This document shows, piece by piece, positions 36,845 through 49,732 of a stretch of 64,000 nucleotides of DNA. Positions within the stretch are counted from its first letter, which is position 1, and every line of letters begins with the position of its first letter. Position numbers and translations under genes: made by a program. Origin of the DNA: Hevea brasiliensis. Its lineage: Eukaryota; Streptophyta; Magnoliopsida; Malpighiales; Euphorbiaceae. Where the stretch lies: the NCBI RefSeq assembly GCF_030052815.1, contig NC_079496.1, forward strand, positions 78,791,652 through 78,855,651, written 5' to 3'. Below the pieces are notes generated by a model. The model ran no database searches, was not told the DNA's origin, and saw only the letters and a list, made by a program, of their open reading frames with translations.

Positions 36845-39800
36845 TGTCACACCTTACCCCTCTGTAAGGTATAACATGATCCCGTAGAATACTTAATGAA
36901 CTACCGAACTTCACCTACCGATAACTCATTAAGTACCCTACAAGGGATTTTAAAACAATTTTCTTACATTTTGGAAGTAGTGAGCATTTTGGTAGGAATT
37001 AAAAACCATTTATTCAAAGTTTAAATACTAGACTCCCAACCTCCAATAAATCTCAATCAACTCAATTCAAATCACTTCAAAGTAATTCCACAATACAAAT
37101 CAAAATTCATCATCTCAAAATATTTAATACTTCATTCACAAGGCATAAAACATGAAATTCACATGTACAAATATTAAATTTACAGAAGGAAATCCAAAAA
37201 TAATATTATTATTACAATTTATTTACAACTGCTCAACTTACATTGATACATACAATATTATTATATTTACATCAAAATTAACTACAAGGGTATAAAATAA
37301 TACCCGTACAAAAAGACCAGAGTAGTCCTCAATTTAATAGCAGCTCACTCTGCTGCTTTCTCCTTGCTCTTATCTGCGACAGCAAAATAAGCTATCGCTG
37401 AGTATAAAAATACTCAGTGGTGCACAATATAAATTTAAGATGCAATACATAAATCATTCATTGGTGAAACACAATTTCAATATTTCTCAAATTATCAAAG
37501 CTCATAATAACACAATTTAGTCAAACAATTTCATAAACACAGTGTTGCCAAAGTCATACACAACTTAAGCTACGACACAAAATTTCCGATCAATGCCGTG
37601 TTGTACACCATGACAAAGTAATCTAAAACCCCATTAATCGAAATCAATGAGGGAGGTGGCTAGCTAGCTAATGAGTACTCATCCGATCTCAACCTCAACT
37701 GGCAAGCCAGAGAGGGAGGAAAATAAACGATCTCAACCCCATAAATGGAAGAGGAATAATGTGATACTGTCATGCTGAGTGTGAACATAAAATCAATTCA
37801 AGACAATTTATTCAAATAATTTACTGAAAATCTGGTAAATTTTCAAAGTCATATTCACAATCATAAGTGGCAACACAATTCATAATTAACTCAAAAAAAT
37901 CAAATTTTCAAGAATCATAAATTTAAATAACAATTACTGTGCACAGACCTGACGTGAGTCGCCTCTAGGCCTTGACTCAGTCTTTCAGAGCTTCCAAGTC
38001 TTGTTCAGCTGAAATATACAATTTCACAGTGTTTCAGTACCATAACTTAGCATAAATCCAAAAATAAATTTCACTTCATTTTTACCTAGCTTTAATGTGC
38101 TAATTTCAACGTTCTCGAAGTTTTTGTGTTTCGGGTTACTATTCACTACACTGCTCAAGTCAAATTGTTGACTTTTTAAGGCTTAATAGGTATGGGAACT
38201 CCAACTTCACCCACATACCACATTTTGGTCATTAAATTTGTTGGTTTTGGTCATTTTCTCAAAGCTTAAATCCTTTTGGCCAAATTGTCAAATTTTCAGT
38301 TTTGGTGCTCCAAGTTGCACTGTTCCATTGGTAATTTTACTCTTGGAATTTGACAAAACTTCCTTCATAGAAAATGTTCCTTATTGTCTTAAGTTTATTC
38401 TCATTTTTGAATCACCCGAATTGGAGTTTTGTAGCTCAAGTTATGGCCATTTGAACTAGGGCTGCCGGATTGGACACAACCCAGATTTTCTGGGCAAATT
38501 TTGGTGCTAGCAGATTTGAGTCACCAACTTGGGGTGGCCAAATGGCTTGGTTGCTGGCAGAATTTGGACTTGTGTTCTTCATGAAAGTTTTAGGTCTATA
38601 TCTCTTCTAATCTCTGGTAAAAGTTCAGGTCATTTTGACCTGCCTAGCTCGAGTTATGACCAAATGAACAAACACTGTTCATTTGGTCAGTTTGTACAGT
38701 GGCAGACTGCTCTTATTCAACTTTGGTCAATTTGTTCACTAGGTTTTGGTCACTTTTTGGGCATGGTTCCTAAATGAAAATTGTGTCATTTTATGTCTAT
38801 TTTCATCCCCAATTGGTACCATATCAATTGGGCTTGTAAATTTTCAGTTTTGGTCCTTCAAAGTTGACTTGGTCATGCTGCCAGCAACATGACCATACAA
38901 CCTCCGAATTTAACTTAATTTCCAACCATTCCCACATAACTCATTTGGTCATAATTGACCATTTTTCCCTTCACAATAAGTCAAAGGTATCATTTATTCA
39001 TTTCTCACTTTTTTTTGGTTCACAAACCCTAATATTCAAAACCCTAACTCATCCATCTCATGTATTTAATCACAATTAGTGCTCTTAATCCTAACCATTC
39101 AACTAAATAAGGTTTTTAAACTCATTCAAATCCATCAAACCATACAAAATCATACTCCCCTTCAACAAGCCAAAATTTCAGTTTGGTCCTCCCCCCATAT
39201 TTTTATTTCATTTTATTAGTTTCTAAGCTCATTTCAACAACTAATTATGCATTTAAAATGGAAAATAACAAGTTAACATACTAACCTATCTTTTTCCCTT
39301 CTTAAGTTGCAATAACAAGTTCTAGTAAGGTTTTTAGGGGAGTTATGAAGATTGAGTGAAGGAATTTAAGCTTAAGTGTAAGCTTAAATGAAGAGTTTTC
39401 ATGGAGGAAATTGGGAGTGAGTGAGGCAGCAAAGAGAGGAAGAAGAAAGAGCTTTCTAAATTTTTTTTTTTCTTTTCTTTTATAAATTTTGGCTTATGGA
39501 AGACCATAAAAATCTAATTTAATAATTCAATTAATTAATTTTTTTATGGCATCATGCATGAGGTCATGCATGATGTCATCACCTTTTTACTTTTTCATTT
39601 TTCTCTTTTTTTTAATTTATTTTCCTATTAGTTCTTTAATTTAATTCTCGATTCCGATATTTTCTTTTCTCTGATTTTATTTGACAGTTAGGTCAGGAGT
39701 CAGCTCTCGGGGTCAATTGACCAAATTGCCCCTCGCCGGTTCATCCCGGTTTGTAAATAATTCCATATTTCTTCCGGCTCCCTGACCTAATTATTTGACT

Positions 39801-40133
39801 GGCTTAACAGTTCTTTTTCATGATTTTCTCTTTTCCACTGTGTTTATAATGGTTCTAAGGACCGCAGCGTCACATTTTACTGTTCGAAATTTGAGTTTAA
39901 AATGACTTCGCAGTCCTTCCCGAGGAGGTCACCCATCGCTGTGACTCTCGGCTCGTTTAACTTCTTATGTTTTGTTTTTCTTATTTATACTTAACTAATT
40001 CAACATTACTAATTATTTGTGTTTATGGTTTCTCTAGTTGTCTTAAGTATGGTTCTAATCCCTTAATTGTCCGGACAGACACCGGTCACCGGAACAGTGA
40101 AATATACCAGGCTATACAAATAGGGGTGTTACA
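36845..40133 (-). mobile_element. 5' LTR of the B element (3.29 kb)
   Basis: Nearly identical to 19105-22382, including the short open frames. Plus-strand ends TGTCACACCTTACCCC and GGGGTGTTACA, followed by the target duplication TCTGA. As the 5' LTR it would hold the element promoter; I could not place a convincing TATA box and start. It includes a perfect CATCATGCATGA-type palindromic stretch near 39550-39575 and the double hairpin at 37376-37417. Confidence 0.93.
36884..36941 (-). other. U5 long hairpin, B 5' LTR
   Basis: Arms 36884-36906 and 36919-36941, 23 of 23 pairs, identical to the 3' LTR copy. Confidence 0.7.
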
Positions 40134-40138
40134 TCTGA

Positions 40139-40143
40139 TGCCA
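40139..40143 (-). other. Copia-1 primer site, second half
   Basis: With the B element and one duplication removed, 19092-19104 joins 40139 to read TGGCATCAGAGCC on the minus strand, an initiator tRNA-Met primer site two bases inside the copia LTR end at 40146. The B element landed in the middle of it. Confidence 0.8.
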
Positions 40144-40145
40144 AT

Positions 40146-42260
40146 TGAAGGAGCAGAAGCATGTAAATTGTTAGATTAGAGCATTGAATTTAAAAATTTT
40201 TCTTCTAGGGTTACATGCATCATACCAGATCCTTTATGTGCCTAATTAATTTCAATGCTCGATTGCATATTAAAAAACTTTTAATATGTATTAAGATCTA
40301 TGTTTTTCATTCAAGATTGTGAATTAATAAATTAATTCATTTAAACCCTAGTTTAAAAGAGAAGTTAGAGCACTAACCTCTTTGATGCAATATGGATGTG
40401 ATTGGCAACTTTATGAAGCACCTAGGACCCCAAATGTTGTCCTTCTAGCTTGTCCATACCAAGATCACTAGTAGGCAGCCCCCAATCTTGCTTCTCAAGC
40501 CTTACCAATAAATTATAAATTGGGATCGTACCTTTAAAGAGGTTGTATGTGTGCATAGGACACTAGACACAATTTCTAGCAATTTTAATTCAAAGAAAAT
40601 AATTGACTTCTCTTTGAATTGATGAGAAAAGAAGAAGAGAGGAGAAAGAGAAAGAGGTGCCGCCACACATAAGAGAGAAAGGAGTGTTGGCTGATTTTTC
40701 TTATAACATCTCTTTATATAATTAGGTCATTAAGTCACTTAAACCCTATGCCACATGTCACCACCTCATTGCATCTTACCTTTAATTGACTCAATCACAT
40801 TAAGCCAAGTGTCAAAGCTAGACTTAATCTTGACTTTAATCATCTTACAGGATAGTAAGACAAATGGCAAACTTATATGATGCCATGTGTCACCATCTCA
40901 TGGTGTCACATGTCACCATGTGAAATGACCAAATTACCCTTATGTTGTAATTTTGAGTTCTCAACCCAAAATCATTATTTCTTCTCTTCTAATCAATTTA
41001 TATCAAATATAAATTAATTAATTAATCTCCATTAATTAATTTCTCACAATTAAATTCATATTTAAACACTTTAAATATAAATTTAACTTATACTATACAT
41101 CCAATAACCTAGATTCGGTTTCAAGTCATGCTAGGGACTTTGCAATCTTATTGCAAACCAAACCTATTTAATTAATCAATTAAACTCTTTAATTAATCAA
41201 TTAAATCACATTTAACTTGGTGATTAACTTGTGTATGTGTGTGACTCACTAGGCTCATCACTAATTGGTAATGAGATATGATATTAACTCTTAATATCAT
41301 CAGCACTCTTTCTTACCATAAATGATTTCTCTAAATCATTTTAGGCACCTCATAGACCATGGTTAACACCTAGCATAGCATGCCATGGCCACCCGATCAA
41401 TAATAAGGAATACCTTAAATGAACCTATAATCATATGTTACCATGCACTAGAATCTTTCTGTTATAAAATCCCAATTCGAGTTGGAGTCATGGTTTATGT
41501 CAAACCCCATTTGCTATGAATATTATGTTCTCTTTTAATTCCAGTTCTTGATTAATTAGATTTTCTTATCAGAAACTCTTTTCTGACTAAATCTGCCTGT
41601 CCTAGGCAGGAACTTGAAATATCAAGAACAATTAAATGAACATAGGGCTTTATTCCTATTTACTTAGGGTAACAGATTCCATCTTGATCAACACCTACCT
41701 CCATATATAACTAGTAAGAGCCTACACATGCCCATATACCCTTACACAGTACAAGTATGAAAGCAGTATCAAACTCAAACCACCTATATACAAGATAATT
41801 GTGTTATCTCAAGTCTAAAGATTATATGCACTGATATGATATATGACAATGCATTGACAAGAGTAAACTCCATGTGCTTGTCATATGTGTCACTGGTTTG
41901 GCCTACTTATCATGTATAAGTACCTGTCATGTTTGTGATATGGCATGAGACTCACCATTCCATCTTATTTATATCTTATATAAATACCTTGGGAATAAAC
42001 ATGATTACAATCTTTCTAGATAGGTCATGTCCGTATGGTCAAGTATCCTCGATTGTGAACCAATTTATGATATTTTGTGCTAGAAATACTGTCACTCATA
42101 TTCTTAACAACTTAAGAATAGAATTTCTAACAAAATATCAATGAACCTTTTCTATTACACATAAATACATTATATAAACGGAAAAGTGGAATTGCCTTTT
42201 ATTAATAAAATATGTACTAGATACGTACTAAATGATATGCTCTAGGACATACTACTAACA
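40146..42260 (-). mobile_element. Copia-1 5' LTR (2.1 kb)
   Basis: The minus strand starts TGTTAGTAGTATGTCCTAG at 42260 and ends CTCCTTCA at 40146, adjacent to the primer site. The start matches the 3' LTR stub at 4691-4730. A length of about 2.1 kb suits an Angela/BARE-like copia. Flank 42261-42265 is GAAGC; the partner flank is outside the window. Sequences near 41330-41640 look like ordinary LTR, with no reading frame. Confidence 0.88.
40713..40720 (-). promoter_or_regulatory. Copia-1 TATA box
   Basis: The minus strand reads AATTATATAAAGAGATG, a strong TATAAA-type box about 570 bp before the LTR end. Transcription would start some 30 nt further, near 40680. Pyrimidine-rich sequence with CTCTTTCTC follows, as in many plant leaders. 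Position inferred from sequence only. Confidence 0.55.
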
Positions 42261-43584
42261 GAAGCTTATGCAATGGCTTGAAAACCTAGGTCTTCTCCAC
42301 TATTTTCTTTAGGAAATCCATAGAAAACCCTAAATTGAAGTGTGATTTGAAGAAAGCTCCCAAGAAATCAAGAGAATTTGGAAGCTTAGAAGAAAGAAAA
42401 ATTCTTCCAAGGTGGGTTCAATAAGGGAGTGAAGACTTTGGATGAATTGAAGATGAATTGAAGTTAAAGAGAGCATTGGAAAAAAGGTTAGTGCTATGAA
42501 TCCCTTCTTGAAGTTGTAAGAAATTCAGTTAGGGTTTGTTAGGTTTGGGGGTTTTCTTGTATATGCTCTATTTAGTGTAATTAGGTGTAAATTATGATTA
42601 TTTGGATATGGAGCTGTGGGAATATGTAAAGGAAATACCAAAACAATAGATGAAATATAAGGTTTTATAGTGAGACAGATTCTGGACAGCATGAGTCCAG
42701 TGTGTTCAATTTGCCTCTAAGTTGAGCTACACAACCCCAATTGAAGTGAAATCTAAGCCAAATTAAAGCTAAGACACATAGCTACAACTATTGTGTTTTG
42801 GCCTAGGCCAAAATCTTAGGGCAAATGAGTTAAATTGCTAGGAAAAATGCTAAACACTAAAGCTGGAATTTCCTAGAATTCTAGCAAATTACCCTTTGAC
42901 CTCCGTGTGATGATTAGGGCATAACTCTCACTATATAACTTCAAATGAGATGATTCAAAATGATCTGGAAACCTAATACATAGGCCCATAACTTTGTTTT
43001 AGAGACCTTACTCAAATTCTGGGTGTAAGACCTTGAAATGTTAAATGCAATACTGACCTGAAAACCTGAAAACCCAGAAGGTGTAGGGTCCGTGAGTAAG
43101 AGTTGATCAATTAGCCATAACTCATTCTACAAAACTTTAAACTTAGTGATTCTTGAACCTATATGACCTTGAGACATAGGGGAACAATTCATATGAAGAA
43201 CATGAAGTCAAATTATGACTGTAACTTGTCTAAAATGGCTTGACAAACTAGTTTCAGAAACCTACCCTATTCTGGAATGGCCTCAACCCAGAATTGGTCA
43301 GTGGACCAGTTTTGGTAAAATAGCCATAACTCAATCTAGACAAATACAAATTGAGTGATTCTAAAACCAAATTAAACATAAGACATAGATCTACAAATCT
43401 CATGAAGAGAGTATGACCAAATTCTTTCTGCAACTTAATTAAATTACTGATTAAAATTAAGATATTAATTATGAAAATTTTAAAAGTAAGCAAAATGGCT
43501 TAAGCTATAAATTGTGATTGTTGCCAAAGGTGAAATAAGCATTATTTGCATATGAAATTATGGCATTGTCAACATTATAGTTCA
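42261..43584 (+). mobile_element. Group F LTR fragment, left part
   Basis: It matches the F LTR at 60551 onward: AAACATAAGACATAGATCTACA near 43373 and 60592 with similar surroundings. No terminus is present: copia-1 interrupts it on the left and solo LTR A3 on the right. Orientation is taken from the intact 3' end at 62062. No open frame of note. Confidence 0.65.
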
Positions 43585-46500
43585 TGTAACACCCCTAAGT
43601 TCGGTAGTGCGTTCTACTGTTCCGGTGACCAGTGTTGTCCGGACAGCTAGGATGCCTAGAACTACACTTCGTTATGAGTGAGGAGACATAAAATAGTGAA
43701 ATACAAGAAAAGAAAATACAAGAAAAACAAAGGAAAAATAATAGCAAAGAAATGTAACCAAGTTAAGCGAGCTGAGAACCCTAGCGATGGGTGACTGCAC
43801 CGAGAAGTCACGGCGTGGACCGTTGACTAGCCCTGGACTGCGGGGAACCCTGAAAAATATTTTTAGGACTTAAAGAGACATCAATTGAAGTATAAATATC
43901 ATTAGAAATATCAAAGAAAAATTAAATAATTAGTACAAGGAAAAGTGAGAAATCGAAAAACAGATAAAACCCGGTGTTACCGAAAAATCGGGAACGCAAC
44001 CCGAACAGGGGCATTGTGGTCATTTGACATCCCGAATTGTCTTTTGACCTAAATTTCCATTAAAAATAAATAATATTACACTTGGAAAATATAATGAAAA
44101 ATTAAATTGATGGTACCTAAAGTAAATAGCAAAAATTATGGGTTAATGTGGAATAAATGAAAGTTAAACTTATAATATGATTAATTTGAGTAAGTGGACC
44201 ACTAAGAATTATAATATGGATTAAATATATTGATTAAGTGGGCAGATTACTTCCACTAAAATTTCATTTCCTCATTTATTCATCCATTGCCGTAAGGAAG
44301 AACTTCTAAAGCCCTTCTATGGCCACCCCATTTGCATGGCTTCATTTCACCCATTTTCAAGCTAGATTTTGATTACTTGTCTTCATTAAGTTTTATCTCC
44401 ACATCATAAGGAAGAGTTTGATACCAAAATCAAGAAGTTTAGTGAAGGTTTAGCAAGTCCCAACCATAGGTAAGTTTGTATTTTTGAATATTGCTTTGTT
44501 AAACTTTGTATATATGTTATGGGTGTTTGATTTGTGAAGAAAATTTTTAAGTTTTGAGAAGTTCTTGATATGTCCAATTTTGGACAGCCATGGAGTTCTA
44601 TATTTGATTAAGTATTCTTACATTTATTTGATGGGAAATTATGTTGAGTAGGGTGATTAATGTCCTAGTAAGTTAATTCCATGTATATATGTGGTGATTG
44701 TGCAATTGGGATGGAAGTTGATGAATTGTGGGACACTTTGGCATTGTGGAGCATTTCGGCAGCTTTGAGACTCCTTAATGAATGTTTGAATTCATGGAGA
44801 TATTGAATAAATTGTGATATTGAGGATTGAAGAATATGTATGTAAATTGGTTGTGTAAAGTGTATGTAAGAATTAGAAATGTTTATGTGTATATGTGGTT
44901 GTAATTGGACTTTATGAATTAGAGTTTTAATTGGTGTATTAAGGATGTTTGTATTCTGCCCAAAATGATTTTAATGTGAAGTGGTAAATGGTTTTGGTAA
45001 TGTACCAAAACAGAATTGGTAAGAGAAGTAGATTTGTAGCAAGGCAAATGTGTAATTGATACATTTTTATGCAATGTATTTAAGGGCAGTATGCATTTTA
45101 GCCTATAACTCTAAATATGTAACTCCAATTGGCATGAGACCAATTGGAGGTGAAACTAGGCACAAAATGTGCCAACTTTCATTGAGAAAGCATACCAAAA
45201 TTCTGCTTGAAAGGTAGCATGAAAAATGACCAATTCGGATTAAGTACAATTGAGACCTGAAAATTGACCAATTGGGCAGCAGTTAGTGTTTAGGCCATAA
45301 CTCACTCAAAACAGGTCCAATTGACCTGAAATTTTAGCCATGAATAGTTAAGACCCATACCTACAAGTCTTATGAAGACACCAAAGCCCAGAAATGACTA
45401 TAAGCAAGTCAAACAGCTTGCACAAGTTCGGGTCCAAAAACTGGCCGAACCAAAGTTGACCAAATTTGACCTAAAATGACCTAATTTGATGCCATTTGAC
45501 CAGCAATAGTAAAATGACCATAACTTGGTCTACATAACTCAGAATGACCTAAAATTTTGCCCTGCGTTCCGTAAGACATAGATCTACAAGTTTGTAGTTT
45601 TGACCGAAACCCGAAAACTAAGGGAACTAGGTCGTCCGGCTAGGTCAAACTAATATACCGGAATACAACAATTTGCAATAAAATGCACTAAACAAGGAAA
45701 TGAAATTGGTAACGTGTACCAACCCTAAAACACTATCGAATGTGACATATTAGTGACACTAAAACCTAATTTACCTAGAACGCATCGAGGGTCGGTATAT
45801 TAGGTGATTAAGCAAATAATAGCTTTCAGTGAATTACTTATCAAGCATTATCGATAGAGACAGTTTAATTTAGTACTGAAACACTTCAAATTGTGTTTCT
45901 CAGTTAGTAAAGACTCAGGGAAAGGGAAGGAAACACTGAGTCCAGACCAGGAGACAATTATCAGAGGTTTGTGCACAACAACTATTTCTTTTGAATTTTT
46001 CAATTGAAATGAATTATGACCATTTGTACATTATTGTTTTAAATTGTGGAAATGTGTTAAATGGATATTTATTGCTTGAAAAGCATTGTAAATGGTTTGA
46101 AACTGTGTAAAATTGTTTGAATGATATTGATGGATACTTATTGATTGAAAAGCATTGGAAATAGTTTGAAACCACAGCTATCATGTATATCGATTGTATT
46201 CCTCGCTAACTTGTCTAGTGGGACGAATTGAATTCCCTCTCTGGCTGAAGTGTTGAGGTGTGTGCCTGTTGAGGACGAATTGGATGAGTACTCATATTTT
46301 TGCTAGCTAGCTATGTTATTCCTCATTAGTCATCGACTTTTGGGACGAATTGAATACCTTATTAGCCATCGGCTTTTGGGACAAATTGAACTTTGGAACA
46401 TGATTAAGCTGTGTGTGATTTATTGATATGTATTGTGAGATTGTGAAATGAATTTAAACTCTTATTGACATACACTGTCTTTTGAATTCAACCATGATCT

Positions 46501-46652
46501 GACTTATTGAAATTTATTGTGATATTGAGAAATGGAGTTTAAATTCTTGTTGACAATTACTGTCTTGAAATTAACTATGGTTTTAAGTATCCACTATTTA
46601 TATGATTTATGAATTGTGATTTAAATTGTATTTGGTTAATGTTGTGCACCAC

Positions 46653-46667
46653 TGAGACATTGTCTCA
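46653..46667 (+). other. Hairpin, LTR A3
   Basis: TGAGACATTGTCTCA, a 7-bp palindrome after GTGCACCAC. The second stem is weakened here: GATAGC against GTTGTC. Confidence 0.55.
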
Positions 46668-47191
46668 AATGATAGCTTTTATTGTTGTCGCAGTAGGCAG
46701 AGCAGTAAGGTGCATCAGCCGCTAGTACCTCCAGCGAGAGATTTTCGGGTATAATGAGTATACCAACATTTTGCATTTTGTACTGTAATGTATGACCACT
46801 GTATGTACATATTGTTTTTGGTTTGAGCAGTTGTAAATTCAAATTGTACCCTGAAGTTGTAAAATAATTATGAGATATTTTGACTTGTAAAAAATTGTAT
46901 TGTATTTCTTTTATCTCAGTCTTTGAAAAATCACTGTGGATTTGAGTTGAGAAAAATGTTGTATTGAGAATATGTTGGAGTTGAGATTTGGAAATCTATT
47001 GAAGTGCTTTTTACAGGTTTTCTGAAGAACTGTTTTATCCAAAATACAGATGGCACTCTGCCAAAATTTTTACAGAAATTCCAAATAATTCAAATGTGTT
47101 AGTTCTATCACTTCAGTTCAAAAAGGTTTTTAACACCTGTAAATAGTGCTCACCACTGTAAAAGAAGTAAGAAAAGTTTTTAAAATCCCTT

Positions 47192-47248
47192 GTAGTGTAT
47201 TTAATGGGTTATCAGTAGACGGAGTTGGTAATTCATTAGGTATACTAC
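47192..47248 (+). other. U5 long hairpin, LTR A3
   Basis: Arms 47192-47213 and 47227-47248, 22 of 22 pairs, six of them G.U. Confidence 0.7.
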
Positions 47249-47292
47249 GGGATCATGTTATGCCTTACAGAGGGGTAGGGTGTGACAGTTCA

Positions 47293-47848
47293 CATGTGAA
47301 TAGTATTTAATGTCAATGATATGATAAACATGAATGGATGAATGAATGATGACAAAATGATGAGTTGGTAAGAATATTGAGTTGCTAATGAGGATAATTA
47401 GCCTGAGTATGCCTGGATAGTAGTATAAGAGTGGATAGATGGGTATATATCGATCAGAGCCACCGAGTGATCAGAACCTGTTTGCTAGCTTTTCAACCAT
47501 TGCAAGTGCACGGATCGCTAACAAGTAATAAAGTGATGAGTAGAGTATCATTCTCACGAGGAATTTAATTAGCAAGTACCAGGTTATGTGGCAATTTTGA
47601 CTATTTAGGCTACCGAATATAGATATAGAATGAGTTAAACCTATTTTAGATGTTGAAAGTAATTTTTAAATTAAACTATTTATAAAGGCAATTCCAGAAT
47701 TAAGATTTCACACTACAACTTTGCTATGGATTTTAATCTTGTCTTTATCAAATTGAGAATAATTGCTTTGATGGAAATTAATCCAAGGATATCCTAAGTC
47801 CTCTCTCAAAGCACTTAAGGTGTATTTTAATAAACCTAAACCCTACTT
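47293..47848. other. F LTR continuation, then unassigned repeat-like DNA
   Basis: 47293 to about 47480 continues the F LTR (compare GAATATTGA..TTAGCC..GTATGCCT near 60870-60905). From about 47500 (GCAAGTGCACGGATCGCTAA) to 47848 the sequence is not F and not any other group in the window. It reads like part of a dispersed plant repeat but I cannot name it. No coding potential. Confidence 0.45.
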
Positions 47849-47895
47849 TCTGAAGGAGCGAAAGCATGTTGATTAGCTCATTAGAGCATTGAAAA
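47849..47895 (-). mobile_element. Copia-2 LTR 3' stub
   Basis: GAAGGAGCGAAAGCATG and TTAGAGCATTGAA match the 3' edge of the copia-1 LTR (40147-40190). It joins integrase sequence directly at about 47896, so most of the LTR plus RT and RNase H have been deleted. Confidence 0.6.
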
Positions 47896-49732
47896 CCTAA
47901 ACCCTACCACAACCTTTTGTGATGTAGGCAAATAAAAATAATATCCAAAACTTTCTTTTGGATAACTAACAAATCTACCATTTTCTGATCTAGTTTCCAA
48001 TTTATCAATGTTCAGCTTTTTGATATAAGCTGGAAAACCCCAAATTCTAACATGCTTAAGACTTGGTTTTCTTCCATAACACATCTCATAATGTGTGGAA
48101 GAAACTGATTTTGATGGAATCCTATTCAGAATATGCAAAGATGATTCTAATGCAAATCCCCAAAAGGAGATTGGCATATTAGTATAGCTCATTATACTAC
48201 GTACCATATCTAATAAGATACGATTTCTCCTTTCAGATACACCATTCAACTGTGGCATTCCTGGAGGAGTCAGCTGGGAAACAATGCCATGCTCTTTCAA
48301 GTATTCATCAAATTCAGTACTTAAGTATTCACTTCCATGATCTGATTGAAGATTTTTAATACTTTTTCCTGTTTGATTTTCTACTTTAGATTTAAATTCT
48401 TTGAACTTTTCAAAGGATTCATGTTTGTATTTCATCAAATACAAATACCCAAACCTTGATTTATCATCAGTAAAGGTAATAAAGTAATGAAAATCGCCTC
48501 TAACTATTTCCTTAAATGGACCACATACATCACTATGTATTAGCTACAAAATATTTTCAGCTCTTAGTCCTTGTCCAAAAAAGGGTGATCTAGTTATTTT
48601 GCCTTGAAGGCAAGATTCACAAGTTGGAGTAGGTTTAGAACCTAATGAGGATAAAATCCTCATTTTCTCTAGTTTTGCAATCCTATCTTCTGCAATATGA
48701 CCTAATCTTAAGTGCCAAATATATTTTGAACTTGGGTTGATTTTCATCATGGCATTAAATTCTTTTAGATTGCTTGCATTCAATTTGTGTTTATCATTAT
48801 TATCTAAATAATGAAGACCATCATGCATATAACCTGAGCCAACATATTTATTTCCAAAATAAATATTACAAACATCATCTGTAAACTGAAATTCATAACC
48901 ATTTCTAGTCAAACTAGATATAGAAATGATGTTCTTAAAAGTATCAAGTACATACAAAATATTATTCAAACACAAAACATGTCCACACCTATAAAAAGAT
49001 TTAGATCCTATGGTTAAAGCTTCAACAGTTGAGCCATCGCCAATCCGGAGTCTAACATCTCGAGCATGCAAGCTGCTACTGTTTGCTAGTTCTTGTATAT
49101 CATAAGAAATGTGAGAATTGGCACGAATATCTAAAACCCAAGCTATAGATGAACTATTAGCATCATCAGCATCTAAATAACAAGATATAGACATACCTTC
49201 TGAAGGTGTATCCATCTTGTCCTTTAGAGAAGTAAGATACTCTAGGCAGTTTCTTTTCCAGTGCCTATCCTTCTGGCAGTGGAAATACTTTCCTTTGCCT
49301 CCATCAGCTTTCGTCTTCCCTTTTTGTTTGGCTATCTTCTTAGAAGGTCCTGGAACTTGAGGTTTCTTTTTCTTATTGCCCTTCTTCTTGTTGGACTTTT
49401 TAGTAGAAGAAGATGCAATCAAAGCTACCTCTTTTGCTTTATTGCCTAGCATATTCTTTTTTGCTACAACAAGCATGTTAAGTAAACTAGCCAAGGTGTA
49501 TTCCTGCTTAGTCATATGGAAATTTGTCACAAAATTTCCAAATGACTCAGGTAGGGACTGAAGGATCAAATCTGTTTGCAGTTGGAAATCCATGTTAAAG
49601 TCAAGATGTTCTAGCTGCTCAATAAGCCGAATCATCTTATGGACATGATTTCCTACATTCTGTCCTTTAGACATCCCCATGCAGAATAGTTGCCTAGATA
49701 TCTCATACCTAGCATTCCTGCTATGTTCACCA
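47896..49732 (-). pseudogene. Copia-2 gag-PR-INT relic, truncated at both ends
   Basis: Close copy of copia-1 running from mid gag (GEHSRNARYEISRQLF) to integrase (YLPTSQKVVV). Frame is kept throughout, with one in-frame stop (NIL*LIHSD, about 48541) before it breaks into LTR sequence at about 47896. The zinc knuckle has lost its first cysteine (YFHCQKDRHWKRNC). The protease site reads LDIRANSH in place of the usual D-S/T-G. Integrase keeps HHCC (HLRLGH...CESC), FTDDKSR and QSDHGSEY. It retains the 36 nt (YLDADDANSSSI) that copia-1 lacks. Gag is cut on the right by the B LTR at 49733. Confidence 0.9.

Larger units (their letters stand above)
19105..40133 (-). mobile_element. Group B gypsy element with nested A-type insertions
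   Basis: Two near-identical LTRs (19105-22382 and 36845-40133) bracket a polypurine tract, a gag-pol relic and a primer site, all in minus orientation. The flanks match: TCTGA at 19100-19104 and 40134-40138. Removing nested material leaves about 11 kb, but part of integrase and anything after it is missing. The LTRs differ at few positions by eye, mostly C/T changes, plus a small indel near 19824/37553. That suggests a fairly recent insertion. The target is the copia-1 primer site itself. Confidence 0.93.
43585..47287 (+). mobile_element. Solo LTR, group A (copy A3, 3.70 kb)
   Basis: Starts TGTAACACCCCTAAGTTCGG, ends GTAGGGTGTGACA, and is flanked by GTTCA at 43580-43584 and 47288-47292. No internal domain, so a solo LTR. 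Shorter than A1, mainly because both tandem arrays are reduced to single units. The CCAATTGG inverted repeat at 45124-45152 has perfect 10-bp arms. Confidence 0.95.

Noticed and set aside
39540..39580. CATCATGCATGA palindrome as a replication origin or hairpin gene
   Set aside because: It recurs in each B LTR (21790, 50280, 62720) as ordinary LTR sequence with no sign of covariation.
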